A stretch of 64,000 nucleotides of DNA from Grimontia celer (GCF_900055185.1 NZ_FIZX01000001.1:558001-622000), one strand, 5' to 3'; counted from the stretch's first letter, positions 1-9,920 are shown. Notes: generated by a model from the letters alone, not told the origin. Made by a program: numbers and translations.

Positions 1-69
1 GTTTTGATTGCCATTGCAGGTGGAAGATTCATTGCTCAATACAGCAAGGTTGAAGTCTTTATGATTTGA
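1..69 (+). CDS. 3' end of an unidentified gene
   Basis: An open frame runs from the first base to a TGA at 67-69 and encodes 22 residues ending in KVEVFMI. The visible part begins with a short hydrophobic stretch (VLIAIAGG), so it could be the end of a membrane protein, but I do not recognise the family. The gene starts left of the window. No forward-strand terminator is evident right after the stop; the hairpin at 120-139 has its T-rich side on the reverse strand. It may equally be a chance open frame, since only 22 codons are visible. Confidence 0.35.
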   Translation, partial: VLIAIAGGRFIAQYSKVEVFMI

Positions 70-119
70 ATGTTACTACGGCTGATGGATAGATAAAGAT
101 TGAGCGAGGAGATCACAAA

Positions 120-139
120 GCCGGAGGCAGACCCCCGGC
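120..139 (-). terminator. Hairpin downstream of the small reverse-strand ORF
   Basis: On the reverse strand GCCGGGGG pairs with CCTCCGGC around a TCTG loop: 8 pairs, one of them G-U. It is followed by TTTGTGATCT, so the stem is strong but the U tract is weak. It lies 40 nt after the stop of the 33-residue ORF. Confidence 0.45.
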
Positions 140-178
140 GAGATTGGAAAAGTAGATGGTTATCGTGTTGGATAAAAG

Positions 179-280
179 TTAAGCGGCATTGGTAACGGCA
201 ACAGCAGCCAGAAGCCCTAACAAAGTGTATTTTCCAACAATGATTGCCATACCCACCGCATTGATTGCTTGATGTAACAT
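179..280 (-). CDS. Putative 33-residue membrane peptide
   Basis: The ATG at 280-278 is preceded by a strong GGGGG Shine-Dalgarno stretch six bases upstream. The frame encodes 33 residues ending in TNAA before a TAA at 181-179. After a short polar start (MLHQAINAVG) the peptide is almost entirely hydrophobic from about residue 9 to 30, with one Lys-Tyr pair, so a single membrane span is likely. A GC-rich hairpin follows downstream. I do not recognise a named family. The call rests on ribosome site, composition and hairpin, not on homology. A longer reverse frame overlapping it has a cysteine-rich implausible composition and was rejected. Confidence 0.5.
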   Translation of the reverse strand: MLHQAINAVGMAIIVGKYTLLGLLAAVAVTNAA

Positions 281-678
281 AGCGCACCCCCAATTTTTCT
301 TAGCGACACTTTGCTGTGTCATGGGTATTTTCCCCTACAGAAAAAAGGGATATTGAGAGCAGGTTCCCATTGTACTTTTCCCTCCTTTATTACATCCGGA
401 TCCGTGAAGTAGGTGGTTTTCTCTGTTGAAAGGCGATTTAGCCGGCTTTGGATATGAAAAAAGACGCCTGAGCGCTTCTCAGCCTTTTTGGCAAATTTTG
501 CTGGTTCCACCCTGTCATTGAGCGTTTTTTGGCCCTGTCGTGCGTTAGAGCGCCAAAATAAGAGTAATTCGTGATTTATCTCGGGTTTAGGCTGTGACTC
601 TTTGCCCGCTTTTATGGTATTCTCACCTGTCTTGCACGTAGTCATTTTTGACATACTTACCTGAGGGATATTGGCTCC
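281..678. other. Upstream region of gyrA
   Basis: Nearly 400 bases without a convincing gene; a 111-residue reverse frame across it has no ribosome site and no recognisable features. A GACAC/GTGTC hairpin sits at about 305-320. A weak hairpin followed by TTTTT lies near 472-497 (CTGAG/CTCAG). A good TTGACA hexamer at 648-653 is too close to the gyrA start to be its -35. The gyrA promoter must lie here, but I cannot place it securely. Confidence 0.4.
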
Positions 679-3312
679 ATGAGCGATCTTGCTAAAGAGA
701 TCACGCCCGTCAACATTGAAGAGGAGCTGAAAAGCTCATACCTCGACTACGCGATGTCAGTTATCGTGGGTCGTGCTCTTCCAGATGTGCGTGATGGCCT
801 GAAGCCTGTACACCGCCGCGTTCTTTTCGCGATGAATGTACTGGGCAATGACTGGAACAAAGCATATAAAAAATCTGCGCGTGTTGTTGGTGATGTGATC
901 GGTAAATACCACCCACACGGTGACAGCGCTGTTTACGACACCATTGTTCGTATGGCTCAGCCGTTCTCACTGCGTTACATGCTGGTCGATGGCCAGGGTA
1001 ACTTCGGTTCGATTGACGGCGACTCAGCGGCAGCAATGCGTTACACCGAAGTTCGCATGGCGAAAATCGCCCACGAGCTGTTGGCTGATCTGGATAAAGA
1101 AACTGTCGATTACGTTCCTAACTACGACGGTACTGAACAGATCCCAGAGGTAATGCCTACCCGTATTCCAAACCTTCTGGTGAACGGTGCTTCCGGTATC
1201 GCCGTAGGTATGGCGACCAATATTCCTCCGCATAACCTGACAGAAGTGATTAACGGTTGTTTGGCGTACATTGAGAATGAAGACATCACGATTGAAGAGT
1301 TGATGACTCACATTCCTGGCCCAGACTTCCCAACTGCTGCAATGATCAATGGCCGTAAAGGCATTGAAGATGCTTACCGCACCGGTCGTGGCAAGATTTA
1401 TCTGCGTTCAAAAGCAGACATCGAAGTCGAGAAGAACGGTAAAGAAACCATCATCGTTACCGAAATCCCTTATCAGGTGAACAAAGCGCGTTTGATCGAG
1501 AAGATCGCCGAGCTGGTTAAAGATAAGAAGATTGAAGGTATCAGTGCACTGCGTGATGAGTCTGACAAAGACGGTATGCGCATTGTTATCGAATGTAAGC
1601 GTGATGCGGTAGGTGAGGTTATCCTCAACAACCTGTACGCACAAACTCAGCTTCAAACCTCTTTCGGTATCAACATGGTTGCGCTGGACAACAACCAGCC
1701 ACGCCTGTTTGGTCTTAAAGACATGCTGAAGTGCTTCGTGAATCACCGCCGTGAAGTGGTGACACGTCGTACTATTTTCGAACTGCGTAAAGCCCGCGAC
1801 CGTGCACACATCCTTGAAGGTTTGGCCATTGCTCTGGCGAATATCGATGAAATCATCGAGATGATCCGTAATGCACAAACCCCAGCGATTGCGCGCGAAG
1901 AGCTGCAAAACCGTGGTTGGGAATTGGGTACTGTAGCTGCGATGCTGGAAGCAACCGGTGTTGATGCTGCACGTCCTGAGTGGCTGGAAGACGAGTTCGG
2001 TGTTCGTGATGGTAAGTACTACCTGACTGAGCAACAAGCGCAAGCTATCTTGGATCTGCGCCTGCACAAACTGACAGGTCTCGAGCACGAGAAGATCCTG
2101 GATGAATACAAAGAGCTGCTGGCATTGATCGGCGAGCTGATGTTCATTCTGTCCAGTCCTGAGCGTCTGATGGAAGTGATCACCGAAGAGCTGACTGCTG
2201 TTCGTGATGGTTTTGGCGATGAGCGCCGCACTGAAATCACAGCTGCAAGTGCTGACATCGACATCGAAGACCTGATCAATCAGGAAGACGTTGTTGTGAC
2301 CCTGTCACATGAAGGTTACGTGAAGTATCAGCCTCTGACTGACTATGAAGCGCAGCGTCGTGGTGGTAAAGGTAAGTCAGCGACACGAATGAAAGAAGAA
2401 GACTACATTGAGCGTCTTCTGGTGGCGAATACACACGATACTATTCTGTGTTTCTCAAGCCGTGGCCGTATGTACTGGCTGAAGGTTTACCAATTGCCGT
2501 TGGCATCACGTACTGCTCGTGGTAAACCGATTGTTAACCTGCTGCCTCTGGAGCAGGACGAGCGCATCACTGCGATCCTTCCTGTTAAAGAGTACGAAGA
2601 AGACAAGTTCGTCTTCATGGCAACCGGTGACGGTACTGTGAAGAAGACACCGCTGACTGATTTCAGCCGTCCTCGTAGCGCAGGTATCATCGCAGTGAAT
2701 CTGCGTGAAAACGACTCCCTGATTGGCGTTGATATCACTACTGGTGATAACGACATCATGCTGTTCTCGAAGTCTGGCAAAGTTGTTCGCTTCAACGAAG
2801 GCCAGGTTCGTGGCATGGGCCGTACCGCGGCTGGTGTTCGCGGTATCAAACTGGCAGAGGGCGACAAAGTTGTTTCTCTGATTGTTCCTCACAATGACGG
2901 TGATGTTCTGACGGTAACTGAAAACGGTTACGGTAAGCGCACTGAGCTTGTTGAGTACCCAGCGAAGAGCCGTGCAACTCAGGGTGTTGTATCTATCAAG
3001 GTTTCTGAGCGTAACGGCTGTGTAGTTGGTGCGGTTCAGGTAGAAACCGGTGATGAATTCATGATGATCACCAACGCAGGTACGCTGGTACGTACCCGTG
3101 TGGCAGAAGTCAGCCAGGTTGGCCGTAACACCCAGGGTGTGACGCTAATCCGTACCTCGGAAGACGAGAAAGTGGTTGGCCTTCAGCGCATCGATGAGCC
3201 TGATGAAGAGTTGCTGCCATTGGATGAAGACGGTGAAGTTGACGCAGAAGTTCAACCAACTGCCGAAGCACCAGCAGAAGACTCAACAGATGGAGAAGCG
3301 ACCGAGGAGTAA
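679..3312 (+). CDS. gyrA: DNA gyrase subunit A
   Basis: 877 residues, the usual length for a gammaproteobacterial GyrA. With GyrB it forms the A2B2 type II topoisomerase that introduces negative supercoils. The N-terminal breakage-reunion domain carries the catalytic tyrosine (Y122 in [10 protein letters not shown]). The C-terminal beta-pinwheel contains the GyrA box (QRRGGKG, about residues 559-565). The quinolone-resistance region reads [11 protein letters not shown] with S83 and D87, the susceptible state at both main positions. The tail is acidic ([11 protein letters not shown]), as in other GyrA proteins. GAGGG at 663-667 is the ribosome site. The gene is monocistronic, closed by the terminator at 3339-3369. 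Having serC next to gyrA differs from E. coli. Confidence 0.99.
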   Translation: MSDLAKEITPVNIEEELKSSYLDYAMSVIVGRALPDVRDGLKPVHRRVLFAMNVLGNDWNKAYKKSARVVGDVIGKYHPHGDSAVYDTIVRMAQPFSLRYMLVDGQGNFGSIDGDSAAAMRYTEVRMAKIAHELLADLDKETVDYVPNYDGTEQIPEVMPTRIPNLLVNGASGIAVGMATNIPPHNLTEVINGCLAYIENEDITIEELMTHIPGPDFPTAAMINGRKGIEDAYRTGRGKIYLRSKADIEVEKNGKETIIVTEIPYQVNKARLIEKIAELVKDKKIEGISALRDESDKDGMRIVIECKRDAVGEVILNNLYAQTQLQTSFGINMVALDNNQPRLFGLKDMLKCFVNHRREVVTRRTIFELRKARDRAHILEGLAIALANIDEIIEMIRNAQTPAIAREELQNRGWELGTVAAMLEATGVDAARPEWLEDEFGVRDGKYYLTEQQAQAILDLRLHKLTGLEHEKILDEYKELLALIGELMFILSSPERLMEVITEELTAVRDGFGDERRTEITAASADIDIEDLINQEDVVVTLSHEGYVKYQPLTDYEAQRRGGKGKSATRMKEEDYIERLLVANTHDTILCFSSRGRMYWLKVYQLPLASRTARGKPIVNLLPLEQDERITAILPVKEYEEDKFVFMATGDGTVKKTPLTDFSRPRSAGIIAVNLRENDSLIGVDITTGDNDIMLFSKSGKVVRFNEGQVRGMGRTAAGVRGIKLAEGDKVVSLIVPHNDGDVLTVTENGYGKRTELVEYPAKSRATQGVVSIKVSERNGCVVGAVQVETGDEFMMITNAGTLVRTRVAEVSQVGRNTQGVTLIRTSEDEKVVGLQRIDEPDEELLPLDEDGEVDAEVQPTAEAPAEDSTDGEATEE

Positions 3313-3338
3313 TTCCTGGCCTGCATTCATCAATCTGA

Positions 3339-3369
3339 AAAAAACGCAGCATTCGCTGCGTTTTTTTTA
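3339..3369 (+). terminator. Rho-independent terminator of gyrA
   Basis: AACGCAGC and GCTGCGTT form an 8-bp stem around ATTC, followed by a run of T residues, 27 bases after the gyrA stop. Confidence 0.9.
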
Positions 3370-3567
3370 TTCCCTTTTTAATTGTGTCGTCATTAGATCA
3401 ACACTTTCCGTTCCAATCGCTTGCGAAAGGTGATAAAACAAAACGAATAACAATTCATCACGGCTTCTCTCTGCCCCCATTTGCGGGCGTTGTCGGGAAT
3501 GGATTTCCTCAGTGACAAAATTAGAAAGCCATAAATAAGCGATTTAATGCAGGAGCATTCAAAAATC

Positions 3568-4650
3568 ATGGAAAAGGTATATAACTTCTCTGCTGGCCCG
3601 GCGATGTTGCCGGAAGCGGTTCTGGAAAAAGTACAGGGTGAACTGACTAACTGGAACAGCTTGGACACTTCCGTCATGGAGATTTCTCACCGCAGTAAGG
3701 AATTTCTGGCTGTTGTTGAAGAAGCCGAGAAAAACCTCCGTGAACTGCTGTCTATTCCTGACAACTACCATGTTCTTTACGCACAAGGCGGCGCCCGTGC
3801 GCAGTTTGCAGCGGTGCCAATGAACCTTTTGGGCAGCAACACCATTGCTGACTATGTAGACGGTGGGTACTGGGCAGCCAGTGCAGTAAAAGAAGCCAAA
3901 AAATACTGCACACCTAACGTGGTAACAGTAAAAACGGAAATCGATGGCAAACGCGCGATCTTGCCTGCGAAAGACTGGAAATTGAGTAACGATGCTGCGT
4001 TTGTTCACTTCTGTCCAAACGAAACCATTGACGGGATTGAAATCCGGGATTTGCCAGAAACAGACAAGCCAATCGTGGCAGACATGTCTTCGACGATTCT
4101 GTCTCGTCCTATCGATGTGTCTAAGTACGGTGTGATTTACGCGGGTGCGCAGAAAAATATCGGTCCTGCTGGCATCACGCTGGTGATTGTTCGTGACGAC
4201 CTGCTGGGCAAAGCGAAAGACTTCCTGCCGAACGTACTGAACTACGCCACGCTGGTAGATAAAGAGTCTATGTTCAATACGCCACCGACATTTGGTTGGT
4301 ATCTGGCGGGTGAAGTATACAAATGGCTGAAAGAGCAGGGTGGCGTGGAAGCCATGCAGAAGAAAAATGAAGAGAAAGCTGCGTTGCTTTACGACTTCAT
4401 TGATGGTTCTGACTTCTACGTGAACAACATCCATGCTGACAACCGTTCTTTGATGAACGTGCCTTTCCAGTTGGTGAATCCTGAGCTTGATGCGAAATTC
4501 CTGGCTGAATCAGATGCGCTTGGTCTGAAAGCGCTGAAAGGCCACCGTGATGTGGGTGGTATGCGTGCATCTATCTACAATGCGATGTCTTTGGAAGGTG
4601 TTCAGGCACTGGTTGCCTTTATGAAAGACTTCGAAGCCAAAAACGCGTAA
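3568..4650 (+). CDS. serC: Phosphoserine aminotransferase
   Basis: 360 residues. SerC is the PLP enzyme that converts 3-phosphohydroxypyruvate to phosphoserine (serine synthesis) and acts in the same way in pyridoxal 5'-phosphate synthesis. The start [11 protein letters not shown] is the family signature, and the PLP lysine is K196 in [13 protein letters not shown] chose the ATG at 3568: AGGAG lies 12 bases upstream and family members begin a few residues before FNFS. An ATG at 3547 has no ribosome site and would add seven unconserved residues. Unlike in enterobacteria, serC is not directly followed by aroA here; about 3.9 kb separates them. Confidence 0.97.
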   Translation: MEKVYNFSAGPAMLPEAVLEKVQGELTNWNSLDTSVMEISHRSKEFLAVVEEAEKNLRELLSIPDNYHVLYAQGGARAQFAAVPMNLLGSNTIADYVDGGYWAASAVKEAKKYCTPNVVTVKTEIDGKRAILPAKDWKLSNDAAFVHFCPNETIDGIEIRDLPETDKPIVADMSSTILSRPIDVSKYGVIYAGAQKNIGPAGITLVIVRDDLLGKAKDFLPNVLNYATLVDKESMFNTPPTFGWYLAGEVYKWLKEQGGVEAMQKKNEEKAALLYDFIDGSDFYVNNIHADNRSLMNVPFQLVNPELDAKFLAESDALGLKALKGHRDVGGMRASIYNAMSLEGVQALVAFMKDFEAKNA

Positions 4651-4682
4651 TAAGCCAAGTTTGCGCTTACCACCGTGTTCTA

Positions 4683-4708
4683 AAAGCCGCCGTTAACTGG
4701 CGGTTTTT
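4683..4708 (+). terminator. Terminator of serC
   Basis: GCCGCC and GGCGG pair around GTTAACT and are followed by seven T residues. The T tract runs up to the stop codon of the convergent MBL-fold gene. Confidence 0.85.
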
Positions 4709-5476
4709 TTACGCCGCTTTTTTGAAAATTGCACGCCTGACTTTCGCTTTCACCGAGCGCCAATGGGTGATCGGGCGGTTCGGTGAACGAGCTCTCAAAT
4801 GAGCGATAATTTCTTCCGTTAATTCAATTTCACCGCCATGGGCAAGCCAGACGCCTCGAGGCTTTAGTTGTACGATTTTATCGACCGACGCTTTGTAGCG
4901 ATTAGGGTAGAAGACGGGAAAAGGCGGAATGTAACGCCCTTTGACTGTCACCATTAAGTCGGCCACATAAACTCGATGCGTTGGTTCATGGTATAGAGAC
5001 AAATCGCGATCGGTATGCCCTTGGGTAAAAAGCGCTTTCCATTCAGTAAAGCCGGGCAGTGGCTCTTCATCATTCAACATTACATCTGCTTTCAGCTTTC
5101 TGTTGTACCAAATGTTTTTTGCTGGTTGGCCTTTCCGTTTGGCCACCCACTTTGCCAAAAGTAAGTCGCTCCAATGCATCAGCACACCATCCAGTCCTTG
5201 ATACCAGTTGCCTGGGACGTTGGCTGTGGCTATCTGACAGCCCGATAACTCTCGAAGTTTCACCGCTCCACCCGCGTGGTCGGGGTGCATGTGAGTGACG
5301 ACGACCAACTTCAGATCATTTAAAGAGCGGTTCAGCTCTTCGGTGATGAACTGGCAAACTTTATCAACGTCAGCCCGGCTGCAGCCATCTAAGAGCAAGA
5401 GTCCATGCTGATGCTCAGCAAGGTAAATGGATTGAATGTAGCCGTCTAACTGGTGCAGTTTGATCAGTGTCGACAC
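4709..5476 (-). CDS. MBL-fold metallo-hydrolase
   Basis: 255 residues from a GTG start at 5476, chosen because GAGGAG sits six bases upstream. ATG starts further out (5494, 5587) would include or precede this ribosome site. The metallo-beta-lactamase metal motif T-H-M-H-P-D-H is at residues 61-67. A second metal histidine lies in TQGHTDRDLSLY and an aspartate in VYVADLM, so the dinuclear zinc site looks intact. The C terminus is basic (KAKVRRAIFKKAA). The substrate cannot be told from the sequence; relatives include glyoxalase II-like and lactonase-like hydrolases. It is divergent from xanP and convergent with serC. Confidence 0.85.
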   Translation of the reverse strand: MSTLIKLHQLDGYIQSIYLAEHQHGLLLLDGCSRADVDKVCQFITEELNRSLNDLKLVVVTHMHPDHAGGAVKLRELSGCQIATANVPGNWYQGLDGVLMHWSDLLLAKWVAKRKGQPAKNIWYNRKLKADVMLNDEEPLPGFTEWKALFTQGHTDRDLSLYHEPTHRVYVADLMVTVKGRYIPPFPVFYPNRYKASVDKIVQLKPRGVWLAHGGEIELTEEIIAHLRARSPNRPITHWRSVKAKVRRAIFKKAA

Positions 5477-5581
5477 GTGGGACTCCTCTCTCATCAGACC
5501 AGTGAGAGTATACCCATTCGTATCAATTTTTCTGCATATTTGTAGTTGAAGTGTTAAATCAGAACAAAGCGTAAGCACTTG

Positions 5582-5597
5582 GCGCAAACGGTTTCCG
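5582..5597 (+). promoter_or_regulatory. PurR-like operator upstream of xanP
   Basis: GCGCAAACGGTTTCCG fits the PurR pattern ANGCAANCGNTTNCNT at every specified position except the two ends. It lies eight bases upstream of the -35 element of the probable xanP promoter, which suits purine repression of a purine permease. Confidence 0.6.
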
Positions 5598-5604
5598 CAA
5601 CCGA

Positions 5605-5632
5605 TTGCTTTTGGTTTTTTCCCGGATAGAAT
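5605..5632 (+). promoter_or_regulatory. Probable sigma-70 promoter of xanP
   Basis: TTGCTT at 5605-5610 and TAGAAT at 5627-5632 are separated by 16 bases. They lie about 135 bases upstream of the xanP start and directly downstream of the PurR-like box. Confidence 0.6.
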
Positions 5633-5767
5633 GGCGCGAAATTTCCTTCAGCCCAATCACTTAACTGATTGAATGCTCTGAGTAACAGCAATCACAGAGA
5701 GAAGCATTCTATCAACTGCTCTACCCATTCAGCGTATTGCAGCGAGTGAGTTTAAATAGGTATAACA

Positions 5768-7147
5768 ATGAGCTCTCAGCGCCCATCAGAAAACGCTCGT
5801 CCATCGGAACTCGTCTATCGATTGGATGACAGGCCACCCTTGCCACAAACGCTTTTCGCTGCTTTCCAACACCTTTTAGCTATGTTTGTCGCAGTGGTGA
5901 CGCCCTCTTTAATCATCTGCCAGGCACTTGGGCTTCCTACGAGTGACACCAACACCATCGTGAGCATGTCACTGTTTGCGTCGGGTATTGCTTCGTTTAT
6001 CCAAATCCGTACGTTCGGTCCGCTGGGATCGGGGCTACTTTCCATTCAAGGCACAAGCTTTAACTTTCTAGGACCAATTATTGGCGCTGGTTTGGCGATG
6101 AAGGCAGGCGGTACGCCAACGGAAACAATGATGGCGGCGATCTTCGGGACCATTATGGTTGCTTCCCTAACTGAAGTTTTCCTTTCACGTGTGCTGGAAC
6201 ATGCGCAGCGTATTATTACGCCGCTAGTATCTGGTATCGTCGTTACCCTGATTGGCTTGACGCTGATTCAGGTAGGTCTAACCTCGATGGGTGGCGGTTA
6301 TGCCGCGATAGAAAACGGCACCTTCGGTGATTTGAAAAATCTGTTGTTGGCGGGTTCAGTGCTGGCTGTGATCGTCTTTTTAAATCGTATCGATAATCCT
6401 TATCTGCGTGTATCGTCGATTGTGATCGCGATGACAGTCGGCACAATCATCGCCTATGCCTTGGGTATGGTGAACAGCGCGCCAACAGAAGATGTCGCCT
6501 TCTTTGCCATCCCGCAACCTATGCAGTACGGCATCTCGTTCGACTTTGCGCTACTTATTCCTCTCATTATCGTCTTTTTGGTGACTTCATTGGAGGCGAT
6601 TGGTGATATTACAGCAACGTCGGAAACATCGGAGCAGCCAGTGTCAGGGCCTATTTACATGAAACGAATCAAAGGCGGTGTATTGGCGGATGGTGTGAAC
6701 TCGGCATTGGCAGCGGTATTGAACAGCTTTCCTAATTCTACGTTTAGTCAGAACAACGGCATTATCCAGTTAACAGGCGTAGCAAGCCGTTATATCGGTT
6801 ACTTTGTTGCGGGTATGCTGGTGATTTTGGGCCTGCTGCCCGGAGTAGCAACGCTGGTTCAGCTGATTCCGGAACCTGTACTAGGCGGTGCAACCATCGT
6901 GATGTTCGGTACGATTGCGGCCTCGGGTATCCGTATTATTTCCCGCTGTGAGCTTAACCGACGCGCGATTCTCATCATGGCGCTTTCATTCTCAATGGGA
7001 TTAGGTATCGCTCAGAAGCCAGAAATCCTTCAGTTTATGCCTGAGTGGATTAAAAACATTCTCTCGTCGGGCATGGCGGCAGGTGGTTTGACAGCGATTA
7101 TCCTGAATTTGGTGTTGCCACCGGACAGCGAGCCTAAGGAAAGTTAA
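5768..7147 (+). CDS. xanP: Xanthine permease, NCS2 family
   Basis: 459 residues, close to the length of E. coli XanP and very similar to it by eye throughout. It is a proton-coupled inner-membrane purine transporter of the NCS2 (nucleobase-ascorbate) family with many hydrophobic segments. The cytoplasmic start [19 protein letters not shown], the [18 protein letters not shown] block and the substrate-site block [17 protein letters not shown] are all present, as is [18 protein letters not shown]. The N-terminal RPPLPQT motif and overall match favour xanthine over uracil (UraA is shorter). A PurR-like box and a sigma-70 promoter precede it. Uric acid transport by a close paralogue cannot be excluded. 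Confidence 0.92.
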   Translation: MSSQRPSENARPSELVYRLDDRPPLPQTLFAAFQHLLAMFVAVVTPSLIICQALGLPTSDTNTIVSMSLFASGIASFIQIRTFGPLGSGLLSIQGTSFNFLGPIIGAGLAMKAGGTPTETMMAAIFGTIMVASLTEVFLSRVLEHAQRIITPLVSGIVVTLIGLTLIQVGLTSMGGGYAAIENGTFGDLKNLLLAGSVLAVIVFLNRIDNPYLRVSSIVIAMTVGTIIAYALGMVNSAPTEDVAFFAIPQPMQYGISFDFALLIPLIIVFLVTSLEAIGDITATSETSEQPVSGPIYMKRIKGGVLADGVNSALAAVLNSFPNSTFSQNNGIIQLTGVASRYIGYFVAGMLVILGLLPGVATLVQLIPEPVLGGATIVMFGTIAASGIRIISRCELNRRAILIMALSFSMGLGIAQKPEILQFMPEWIKNILSSGMAAGGLTAIILNLVLPPDSEPKES

Positions 7148-7197
7148 CGCACTTTGCTAGAAGGGTAGCAGTAGCAATACTTAACGCCGCTATCCTT

Positions 7198-7288
7198 CTC
7201 TAATCTCTAATCTCTAATCTCTAATCTCTAATCTCTAATCTCTAATCTCTAATCTCTAATCTCTAATCTCTAATCTCTAATCTCTAAT
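7198..7288. repeat. Heptanucleotide tandem repeat, 13 perfect copies of CTCTAAT
   Basis: The unit CTCTAAT is repeated 13 times without error over 91 bp between xanP and the K+-channel gene, ending about 20 bases upstream of that gene's probable -35 element. Perfect short tandem repeats of this length are prone to slipped-strand copy change. The unit is not a multiple of three and lies outside any coding frame, so an effect would be on transcription or DNA structure. Confidence 0.98.
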
Positions 7289-7308
7289 CTCTGACCTCAG
7301 ATCGTTTT

Positions 7309-7336
7309 CTTGTTTTTTCTGGCTTGTCTCTATACT
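7309..7336 (+). promoter_or_regulatory. Probable promoter of the pentapeptide/K+-channel gene
   Basis: CTTGTT at 7309-7314 and TATACT at 7331-7336 are separated by 16 bases and sit 20 bases upstream of the ATG at 7357. The ribosome site GGAGGTG follows at about 7345. The heptamer array lies immediately upstream. Confidence 0.55.
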
Positions 7337-7356
7337 GAGAAAGTGGAGGTGCAGTT

Positions 7357-8457
7357 ATGTCGAATCGTTCTGAATCACTTGACCTGAAAGGTGCAGACAT
7401 GGAGTCGCAATTAGAAGGTATGCAGGGAAGTGAAAAGGAAAGTTACAACAGCCAGTTAACTGATAACCCAGAGCAAAAAGTCATGACATGCCAATATCAG
7501 GATCCTGATGGCGAAGCCCATTGCTGTCATGAACCCGCAGGAGAGTCGGGCTTTTGTTTCTGGCACGATGAAAATACCCCAAAAGACCAGCCGGATGTAA
7601 AAGAGAAGCTTGAGAAATATGCTAAGCGCGGTGGGCAGCTGCGGGGGATTATTTGCAAGCGCGCCAATCTCGTTGATGTGAATTTGGTGAAGCATGGGCC
7701 TGGTGGGGGCTATGACCTTAGCTACGCTAACTTTTACCGCTCCAACATGACTAATGCACACCTGTTCAACGCCAAGTTTGATCACGGCAGTTTGATGAAA
7801 GCCGACTTGCATGACGCCAATATTCACTGCGCCAGTTTTCTAAAATGCAACTTGCTTGGCGTGAAACTCACTGATACCAAGATTGATAACATCAAGATTG
7901 GTGACACCTTACAGCAAGAGGTGGAAGGGCGGGTCGCCGAGAAAAAGGGGGACATGGAAAAAGCACTCGACCTTTACGAGCAGTCTGAAGAAATTTATCG
8001 GGATCTACGAAAAGCTTCAGAAGCACAGGGCATTTTCACCATGGCAGGGCATTTCCTCCAAAAAGAACTGACCATGCGACGATATCAAATGCCTTTGTTT
8101 TCCACTCAGCGGGCGATGTCGAAAACCGTTGACCTTTTTTGTGGGTACGGAGAAAGTCCTATTCGGGTCGTGTTTTTCTCCCTGGCGCTAATTTTTCTGT
8201 GTGCGATGATCTACTTCTTCACCGGCATCCAATTTGCTGGGGAGTATGTCGGGTTCCAACAATCTCAAGCCTTTGACGCCAATATGATGGCGTTTTTTGA
8301 TTGTCTGTATTACAGCGTAGTGACCTTTACAACGCTCGGCTATGGTGACTTTATACCAATAGGAATGTCGCGGTTAGTCGCTGCATCAGAAGCATTCACT
8401 GGAAGCTTTACGATAGCTTTGTTCGTTGTGGTTTTCGTTAAGAAAATGACCCGTTAA
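7357..8457 (+). CDS. Pentapeptide-repeat potassium channel family protein
   Basis: 366 residues with three parts. Residues about 42-72 form a Cys/His-rich segment (C-x-Y-Q-D-P-D-G then HCCHEP and FCFWHD) that could bind a metal. Residues about 95-180 contain pentapeptide-type A(D/N)LxxAN repeats ([32 protein letters not shown]). The C terminus is a two-helix ion channel: a membrane helix at about 272-293, a pore with the K+ filter TTLGYGD (GYG at 328-330), and a second helix at about 345-360. A charged helical linker (about 185-245) lies between. It is probably an inner-membrane K+ channel with a large cytoplasmic sensory part; its ligand is unknown. GGAGGTG gives a strong ribosome site. Confidence 0.88.
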   Translation: MSNRSESLDLKGADMESQLEGMQGSEKESYNSQLTDNPEQKVMTCQYQDPDGEAHCCHEPAGESGFCFWHDENTPKDQPDVKEKLEKYAKRGGQLRGIICKRANLVDVNLVKHGPGGGYDLSYANFYRSNMTNAHLFNAKFDHGSLMKADLHDANIHCASFLKCNLLGVKLTDTKIDNIKIGDTLQQEVEGRVAEKKGDMEKALDLYEQSEEIYRDLRKASEAQGIFTMAGHFLQKELTMRRYQMPLFSTQRAMSKTVDLFCGYGESPIRVVFFSLALIFLCAMIYFFTGIQFAGEYVGFQQSQAFDANMMAFFDCLYYSVVTFTTLGYGDFIPIGMSRLVAASEAFTGSFTIALFVVVFVKKMTR

Positions 8458-8481
8458 ACTCCACAATACTAATCGGTCTTT

Positions 8482-8516
8482 AAAAGCAGCAAAGGGTAGC
8501 CCCGGCGCTGCTTTTT
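8482..8516 (+). terminator. Terminator of the K+-channel gene
   Basis: AAAAGCAGC pairs with GCTGCTTTT across a 16-base loop that can itself pair GGG with CCC. A short T run follows. Confidence 0.75.
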
Positions 8517-8560
8517 CGTTACTCTCGAGATACGAAAAATTAAGGATTTATTTTGTTCAG

Positions 8561-9844
8561 ATGGAGCAGTTGACGTTACAACCCATTTCTAAAATTAACG
8601 GTGAAGTGAATCTTCCCGGTTCTAAAAGTGTTTCTAACCGCGCGCTTTTACTTGCCGCGCTGGCTAAAGGCACAACCCGCCTGACCAACCTGCTGGATAG
8701 TGATGATATTCGCCACATGCTCAATGCACTGAGCAAGCTGGGGGTGACTTATCGTCTGTCAGCCGACAAAACCGAGTGTGAAGTCGAAGGTCTGGGTGGC
8801 GCATTTAAAACGTCTGAACCCCTCGAACTTTTTCTAGGTAATGCTGGCACTGCGATGCGCCCGCTGGCGGCGGCGCTTTGCCTTGGCGAAGGTGAATATG
8901 TACTGACGGGTGAGCCTCGTATGAAGGAGCGCCCAATTGGACACCTGATCGATGCGATGCGCACAGTCGGTGCAGACGTGACCTATCTGGAAAATGAAAA
9001 CTACCCACCACTGAAAATTGTCAGTAATGACATTCAAGGTGGCGACGTAGAAATCGACGGTACGATTTCAAGTCAGTTCCTGACTGCGCTTTTGATGACG
9101 GCACCTCTTTTCAGTGGTGATACCAATATTCGAATCAAAGGCGATTTGGTTTCAAAGCCCTACATTGATATCACCTTGCACATCATGGCGCAGTTCGGTG
9201 TTGAAGTCGCAAATAGCGATTACCAGACCTTCCATGTTAAGGGTAATCAATCATACATCGCGCCAGGCGATTTCCTTGTTGAAGGTGATGCGTCATCTGC
9301 TTCTTACTTCTTGGCTGCTGCGGCAATCAAAGGTGGTGAAGTAAAAGTAACGGGAATTGGTAAAAAGAGCGTTCAGGGTGATGTGAAATTTGCAGATGCA
9401 CTGGCTGCGATGGGCACTGAAATAGAGTGGGGTGATGATTATGTGATTGCACGTCGCGGTGAATTGAAAGCCGTCGATTTGGATTTTAATCATATTCCTG
9501 ACGCAGCGATGACCATCGCTACAGCAGCGCTGTTTGCGGAAGGTACTACCTCTATCCGTAACGTGTATAACTGGCGTGTTAAAGAGACGGATCGCCTGTC
9601 GGCTATGGCCACAGAATTGCGTAAAGTTGGTGCGGAAGTCGAAGAAGGTGAAGATTACATCACTATTACTCCGACACCAAACCTGCAACATGCAGCGATT
9701 GATACCTACGATGACCATCGTATGGCGATGTGTTTCTCATTGGTGGCGCTCAGTGATACGCCAGTGACCATCAATGACCCAAAATGTACCTCTAAAACCT
9801 TTCCAGACTACTTCGATAAACTGGCTTCCTTGTCGGAAAGTTAA
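8561..9844 (+). CDS. aroA: 3-phosphoshikimate 1-carboxyvinyltransferase (EPSP synthase)
   Basis: 427 residues, the same length as E. coli AroA. It joins shikimate 3-phosphate and phosphoenolpyruvate in the sixth step of chorismate synthesis. The N-terminal [17 protein letters not shown] motif and the PEP-site motif [15 protein letters not shown] (residues 90-104, with G96) mark a class I enzyme of the glyphosate-sensitive type. [11 protein letters not shown] and the C-terminal [12 protein letters not shown] block are also intact. The ribosome site is AAGGA, about 16 bases before the ATG, which is distant. The gene is flanked by terminators and appears to be its own unit, unlike serC-aroA of enterobacteria. 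Confidence 0.97.
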   Translation: MEQLTLQPISKINGEVNLPGSKSVSNRALLLAALAKGTTRLTNLLDSDDIRHMLNALSKLGVTYRLSADKTECEVEGLGGAFKTSEPLELFLGNAGTAMRPLAAALCLGEGEYVLTGEPRMKERPIGHLIDAMRTVGADVTYLENENYPPLKIVSNDIQGGDVEIDGTISSQFLTALLMTAPLFSGDTNIRIKGDLVSKPYIDITLHIMAQFGVEVANSDYQTFHVKGNQSYIAPGDFLVEGDASSASYFLAAAAIKGGEVKVTGIGKKSVQGDVKFADALAAMGTEIEWGDDYVIARRGELKAVDLDFNHIPDAAMTIATAALFAEGTTSIRNVYNWRVKETDRLSAMATELRKVGAEVEEGEDYITITPTPNLQHAAIDTYDDHRMAMCFSLVALSDTPVTINDPKCTSKTFPDYFDKLASLSES

Positions 9845-9870
9845 AGAAACAGATTGTCAGTGACAGACAA

Positions 9871-9901
9871 CAGGCCAGCGATTCGCTGGCCTGTTTTTTT
9901 T
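9871..9901 (+). terminator. Terminator of aroA
   Basis: A perfect 10-bp stem (CAGGCCAGCG with CGCTGGCCTG, loop ATT) is followed by eight T residues. Confidence 0.93.
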
Positions 9902-9920
9902 GCCCAGACTTCCCTATAAT
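9892..9920 (+). promoter_or_regulatory. Possible cmk-rpsA promoter
   Basis: A consensus TATAAT lies at 9915-9920, 90 bases before cmk. The hexamer 17 bases upstream (TGTTTT) is weak and overlaps the aroA terminator, so only the -10 element is convincing. Confidence 0.45.

Noticed and set aside
36-293. 85-residue reverse frame at the left edge
   Set aside because: Cysteine-rich, implausible composition and no family features; the 33-residue ORF inside its span, in another frame, has the ribosome site.
648-676. TTGACA at 648-653 as the gyrA -35 element
   Set aside because: A -10 at the right distance would fall at 671-676 (GGCTCC), directly before the start codon, and does not resemble one.
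7198-7288. CRISPR array
   Set aside because: The heptamers are contiguous with no spacers and there are no cas genes; it is a simple tandem repeat.
8507-8523. GCTGCTTTTTCGTTA as a third copy of the sRNA 5' block
   Set aside because: It is the 3' arm of the K+-channel terminator plus its T run; the likeness to the sRNA block is incidental.
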